Source of the DNA: DRGV01 sp018903055 [NCBI: bacterium]
Lineage (GTDB): Bacteria; UBP18; UBA7526
Reading direction: 5' to 3'
DNA length: 8,521 nucleotides
Assembly (NCBI GenBank): GCA_018903055.1
Contig: JAHIPW010000031.1
Location: forward strand, 1 to 8,521
This document shows positions 6,600 through 8,521 of the stretch, in pieces (position 1 is the stretch's first letter; every line of letters starts with the position of its first letter). The notes under the pieces are model-generated. The model was given only the letters and a program-made list of their open reading frames with translations, made no database searches and was not told where the DNA came from. The position numbers were made by a program, and so were the translations under genes.

Positions 6600-6682
6600 C
6601 GCAGATGACCGCAGATCAAAACGCAGATGATCGCAGATATCTGTGCCAATCTGTATCTTTTAATCTGTGTTAATCTGTGTGC
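6600..6682 (+). repeat. Two decamer arrays between dapL and transketolase
   Basis: CGCAGAT units start at 6600, 6610, 6622 and 6632 (spacing 10, 12, 10). ATCTGTG-type units follow at 6639, 6649, 6663 and 6673 (spacing 10, 14, 10). The second array has the same spacing as the array at 4462. CGCAGAT is close to the reverse complement of ATCTGTG, so the two halves oppose each other. Confidence 0.75.
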
Positions 6683-6702
6683 CGACTAAAAGGAGGCTTG
6701 AA

Positions 6703-7566
6703 ATGGAGAAGGGGAAACCGAATATTAAGAAACTAGAAAAAGAAGCGACAGAGATCAGGAAGGACATTATCAAGATGCTGGGTGAAGCAGGAAGCGGCCA
6801 TCCCGGCGGTTCTTTATCATCTGTTGAGATCCTGACCGGACTTTATTATTATAAAATGCGTCATAACCCCAAGAAGCCAGATTGGCCGGATAGGGACAGG
6901 TTCATCCTTTCCAAAGGGCATATCTGCCCCGCTCTATATACCGTTATGGCCAGATGTGGCTATTTTCCGAAAGAGGAATTAATGACATTGAGGAAGTTAC
7001 ATTCCCGGTTGCAGGGACATCCCCATATGCTTTATCTTCCTGGATTAGAGACCTCCTGCGGTTCATTGGGTCAAGGATTATCTGTCGCCAACGGCATCGC
7101 CCTGGGGGCTAGGTTGGACAAGAAGGATTATCGGACCTACTGTCTCTTAGGAGATGGGGAGACGGATGAGGGTCAGGTCTGGGAGGCGGCCATGACCGCC
7201 AGTCATTATAAGTTGGATAACCTCTGTGCCATCATCGATAGAAATAGACTCCAGATCGATGGCTTTACCGAGGATGTCATGAAGTTAGAGTCGGTAAGAG
7301 ATAAGTGGGCGGCCTTTGGCTGGCATGTCATCGAGATAGATGGCCATAGTATAAAGGAAGTAATGGATGCCTATGATGAGGCGGAAGAGTCGAAGGGAAA
7401 GCCCACTATGATTGTTGCCCATACTATAAAAGGGAAAGGGGTCTCTTTCATGGAGGATAAGGCAGAATGGCATGGCGTGGCACCCAAGGGAGAACAGATA
7501 GAACTGGCCTTAAAGGAATTGAATATGAAACCAACTAAAGAACAATTAGAAGAAGCGGAGGGATAG
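6703..7566 (+). CDS. tkt: Transketolase, N-terminal (ThDP-binding) subunit
   Basis: Transketolase moves two-carbon units between sugar phosphates in the non-oxidative pentose phosphate pathway. This 287-residue half binds the diphosphate of thiamine diphosphate: HPGGSLS at 33-39, SKGH at 70-73, and the GDGE...N motif with GDG at 150-152 and N181. I chose ATG 6703 because AGGAGG at 6691-6696 lies six bases before it; the in-frame GTG at 6667 is in repeat DNA. The gene ends where the N-terminal domain of a single-chain transketolase would end, and the other half is encoded next, so the enzyme is of the two-subunit type known from many anaerobes and archaea. All motifs are intact. Confidence 0.95.
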   Translation: MEKGKPNIKKLEKEATEIRKDIIKMLGEAGSGHPGGSLSSVEILTGLYYYKMRHNPKKPDWPDRDRFILSKGHICPALYTVMARCGYFPKEELMTLRKLHSRLQGHPHMLYLPGLETSCGSLGQGLSVANGIALGARLDKKDYRTYCLLGDGETDEGQVWEAAMTASHYKLDNLCAIIDRNRLQIDGFTEDVMKLESVRDKWAAFGWHVIEIDGHSIKEVMDAYDEAEESKGKPTMIVAHTIKGKGVSFMEDKAEWHGVAPKGEQIELALKELNMKPTKEQLEEAEG

Positions 7567-7589
7567 GACGCAGATGCCAAGAATGTTGA

Positions 7590-7665
7590 AACGGGGACAC
7601 GGGGAAACGGAGAAAGGGAGATATAGAAACAATCACCGATTCCCCGCTTCTCCGATTCACCGCTT
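7590..7665. repeat. Opposed octamer arrays between transketolase halves
   Basis: Four octamers of AACGGGGA type run from 7590 to 7621. Four of CACCGATT/CCCCGCTT type run from 7634 to 7665 and belong to the same family on the other strand. Confidence 0.75.
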
Positions 7666-7673
7666 CGTTTTTT
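7600..7673 (+). terminator. Possible hairpin with T-run between transketolase halves
   Basis: Bases 7600-7614 can pair with 7648-7662 at 13 of 15 positions, with CGGAGAA/TTCTCCG as a perfect core. Six thymines follow at 7668-7673. The 33-base loop is long for an intrinsic terminator, and termination between two subunits of one enzyme would be odd. It may be only a by-product of the opposed repeats, or a partial attenuator. Confidence 0.25.
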
Positions 7674-7704
7674 CTGTGAATATCCGTGCATAAGGAGGTT
7701 TAGA

Positions 7705-8521
7705 GTGAGATTCGAGATGAAAGCCACGAGGGATGGTTACGGGGAAGCATTGGTTGAGTTGGGAAAGACGAATCCAAAAGTGGTTGTCTTAGGTGCGGAC
7801 TTAACCGATTCTACCAGAACATTATGGTTTGCAGAGAAGTTTCCCGATCGTTTTTTCCAGATCGGGATTGCTGAGCAGGATATGCTCAATACTGCGGCTG
7901 GATTAAGTTTAACAGGGAAGATACCATTTGTTTCGACCTATGGGGTCTTTGTTGCCGGAAGGGCCTGGGACCAGATAAGGACTACTATTTGTTATGCCAA
8001 TTTGAATGTCAAGATTGGGGGCGCCCACGGAGGGGTGAGCGTTGGCCCGGATGGAGCCACCCATCAGGCCCTAGAAGAGATTACACTCATGAGGGTTCTG
8101 CCCAACATGAAGGTCATCGTTCCCTGCGATGCTATCGAGACCTATAAGGCGACCATGAAGGCCGCAGAAATAGAAGGGCCGGTCTATATCCGATTTGGAA
8201 GGGAGAAGATAGCATTAGTTACTAAGAAGGATACTCCTTTCCAATTAGGAAAAGCAGTTACTTTCAGAGAAGGAAAAGATGTCTCTTTAATCGCCTGTGG
8301 CTACATGGTCTATGAAGCGTTGAAGGCGGCAGATGAGTTAGAAAAAAAGAAGATAAGTGCTAAGGTCATTAATTTACATACGGTCAAACCCATAGATGAA
8401 GAAGCAATTATCGACGCCGCCAAGGAGACGGGAGCCATTGTTGCCTGTGAGGAGCATCAGATTATGGGAGGGTTCGGGAGTGCTGTGGCAGAGGTAGTAG
8501 TTGAAAACTATCCCGTTCCCA
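7705..8521 (+). CDS. tkt: Transketolase, C-terminal subunit, 3' partial
   Basis: The frame begins at GTG 7705 and runs off the right edge without a stop. AAGGAGG at 7692-7698 lies six bases before this GTG, which supports it over the ATG at 7717. The 272 visible residues cover the pyrimidine-binding domain, with the catalytic glutamate E57 in GIAEQDM and the GGAHGGVSVGPDGATHQ loop, and most of the C-terminal domain (LIACGYMVYEAL, then CEEHQIMGGFG). Only some 40 residues should be missing. It forms the active site together with the product of the preceding gene, 138 bases upstream. The 1-deoxyxylulose-5-phosphate synthase family shares this fold, but the split arrangement and motif spacing favour transketolase. 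Confidence 0.93.
   Translation, partial: MRFEMKATRDGYGEALVELGKTNPKVVVLGADLTDSTRTLWFAEKFPDRFFQIGIAEQDMLNTAAGLSLTGKIPFVSTYGVFVAGRAWDQIRTTICYANLNVKIGGAHGGVSVGPDGATHQALEEITLMRVLPNMKVIVPCDAIETYKATMKAAEIEGPVYIRFGREKIALVTKKDTPFQLGKAVTFREGKDVSLIACGYMVYEALKAADELEKKKISAKVINLHTVKPIDEEAIIDAAKETGAIVACEEHQIMGGFGSAVAEVVVENYPVP

Overview
The window is a plus-strand stretch of a bacterial chromosome with central nitrogen, lysine and pentose-phosphate genes. Low-GC-type arginine codons (AGA/AGG) dominate the household genes, lysine synthesis uses the LL-diaminopimelate aminotransferase route, and transketolase is split into two genes. This points to an uncultured, probably anaerobic bacterium of a poorly sampled phylum. 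I cannot place it more finely from sequence alone.

Layout: 2-1357, the small subunit of a glutamate synthase / Nfn-type flavoprotein, cut at the left edge; 1508-2791, glutamate dehydrogenase; 2946-3863, diaminopimelate epimerase dapF; 3864-5433, an accessory stretch with a 30-residue basic protein and a two-gene cassette (a DUF5674-like protein and a tryptophan-rich partner); 5434-6597, dapL; 6703-7566 and 7705-8521, transketolase N- and C-terminal subunits, the latter cut at the right edge. The metabolic logic is coherent: the two glutamate enzymes supply the amino donor for DapL, whose LL-diaminopimelate product is converted by DapF to the meso form for lysine and peptidoglycan.

The unusual part is the DNA between and inside these genes. 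Almost every gap is built from degenerate tandem repeats with a 7-bp period (sometimes 8 or 10), with different unit sequences at different places. Such arrays also lie in frame inside the glutamate synthase linker and at two places in dapF. Small palindromes are nested in several arrays, and four of them share one architecture: a stem, facing GA/GA mismatches, an inner stem and a three-base loop. One element occurs in two inverted copies whose stem ends differ but still pair, and its tip is the GCGAAGC mini-hairpin.

The two-gene cassette at 4552-5306 has CGN-rich arginine usage unlike its neighbours. Its ends are a perfect 10-bp inverted repeat containing GTTAGGC and GCCTAAC, which match integron core sites, and direct repeats of the dapL leader flank it. 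No integrase and no full attC site is visible, so the integron reading is an inference. No tRNA, rRNA or CRISPR array was seen.
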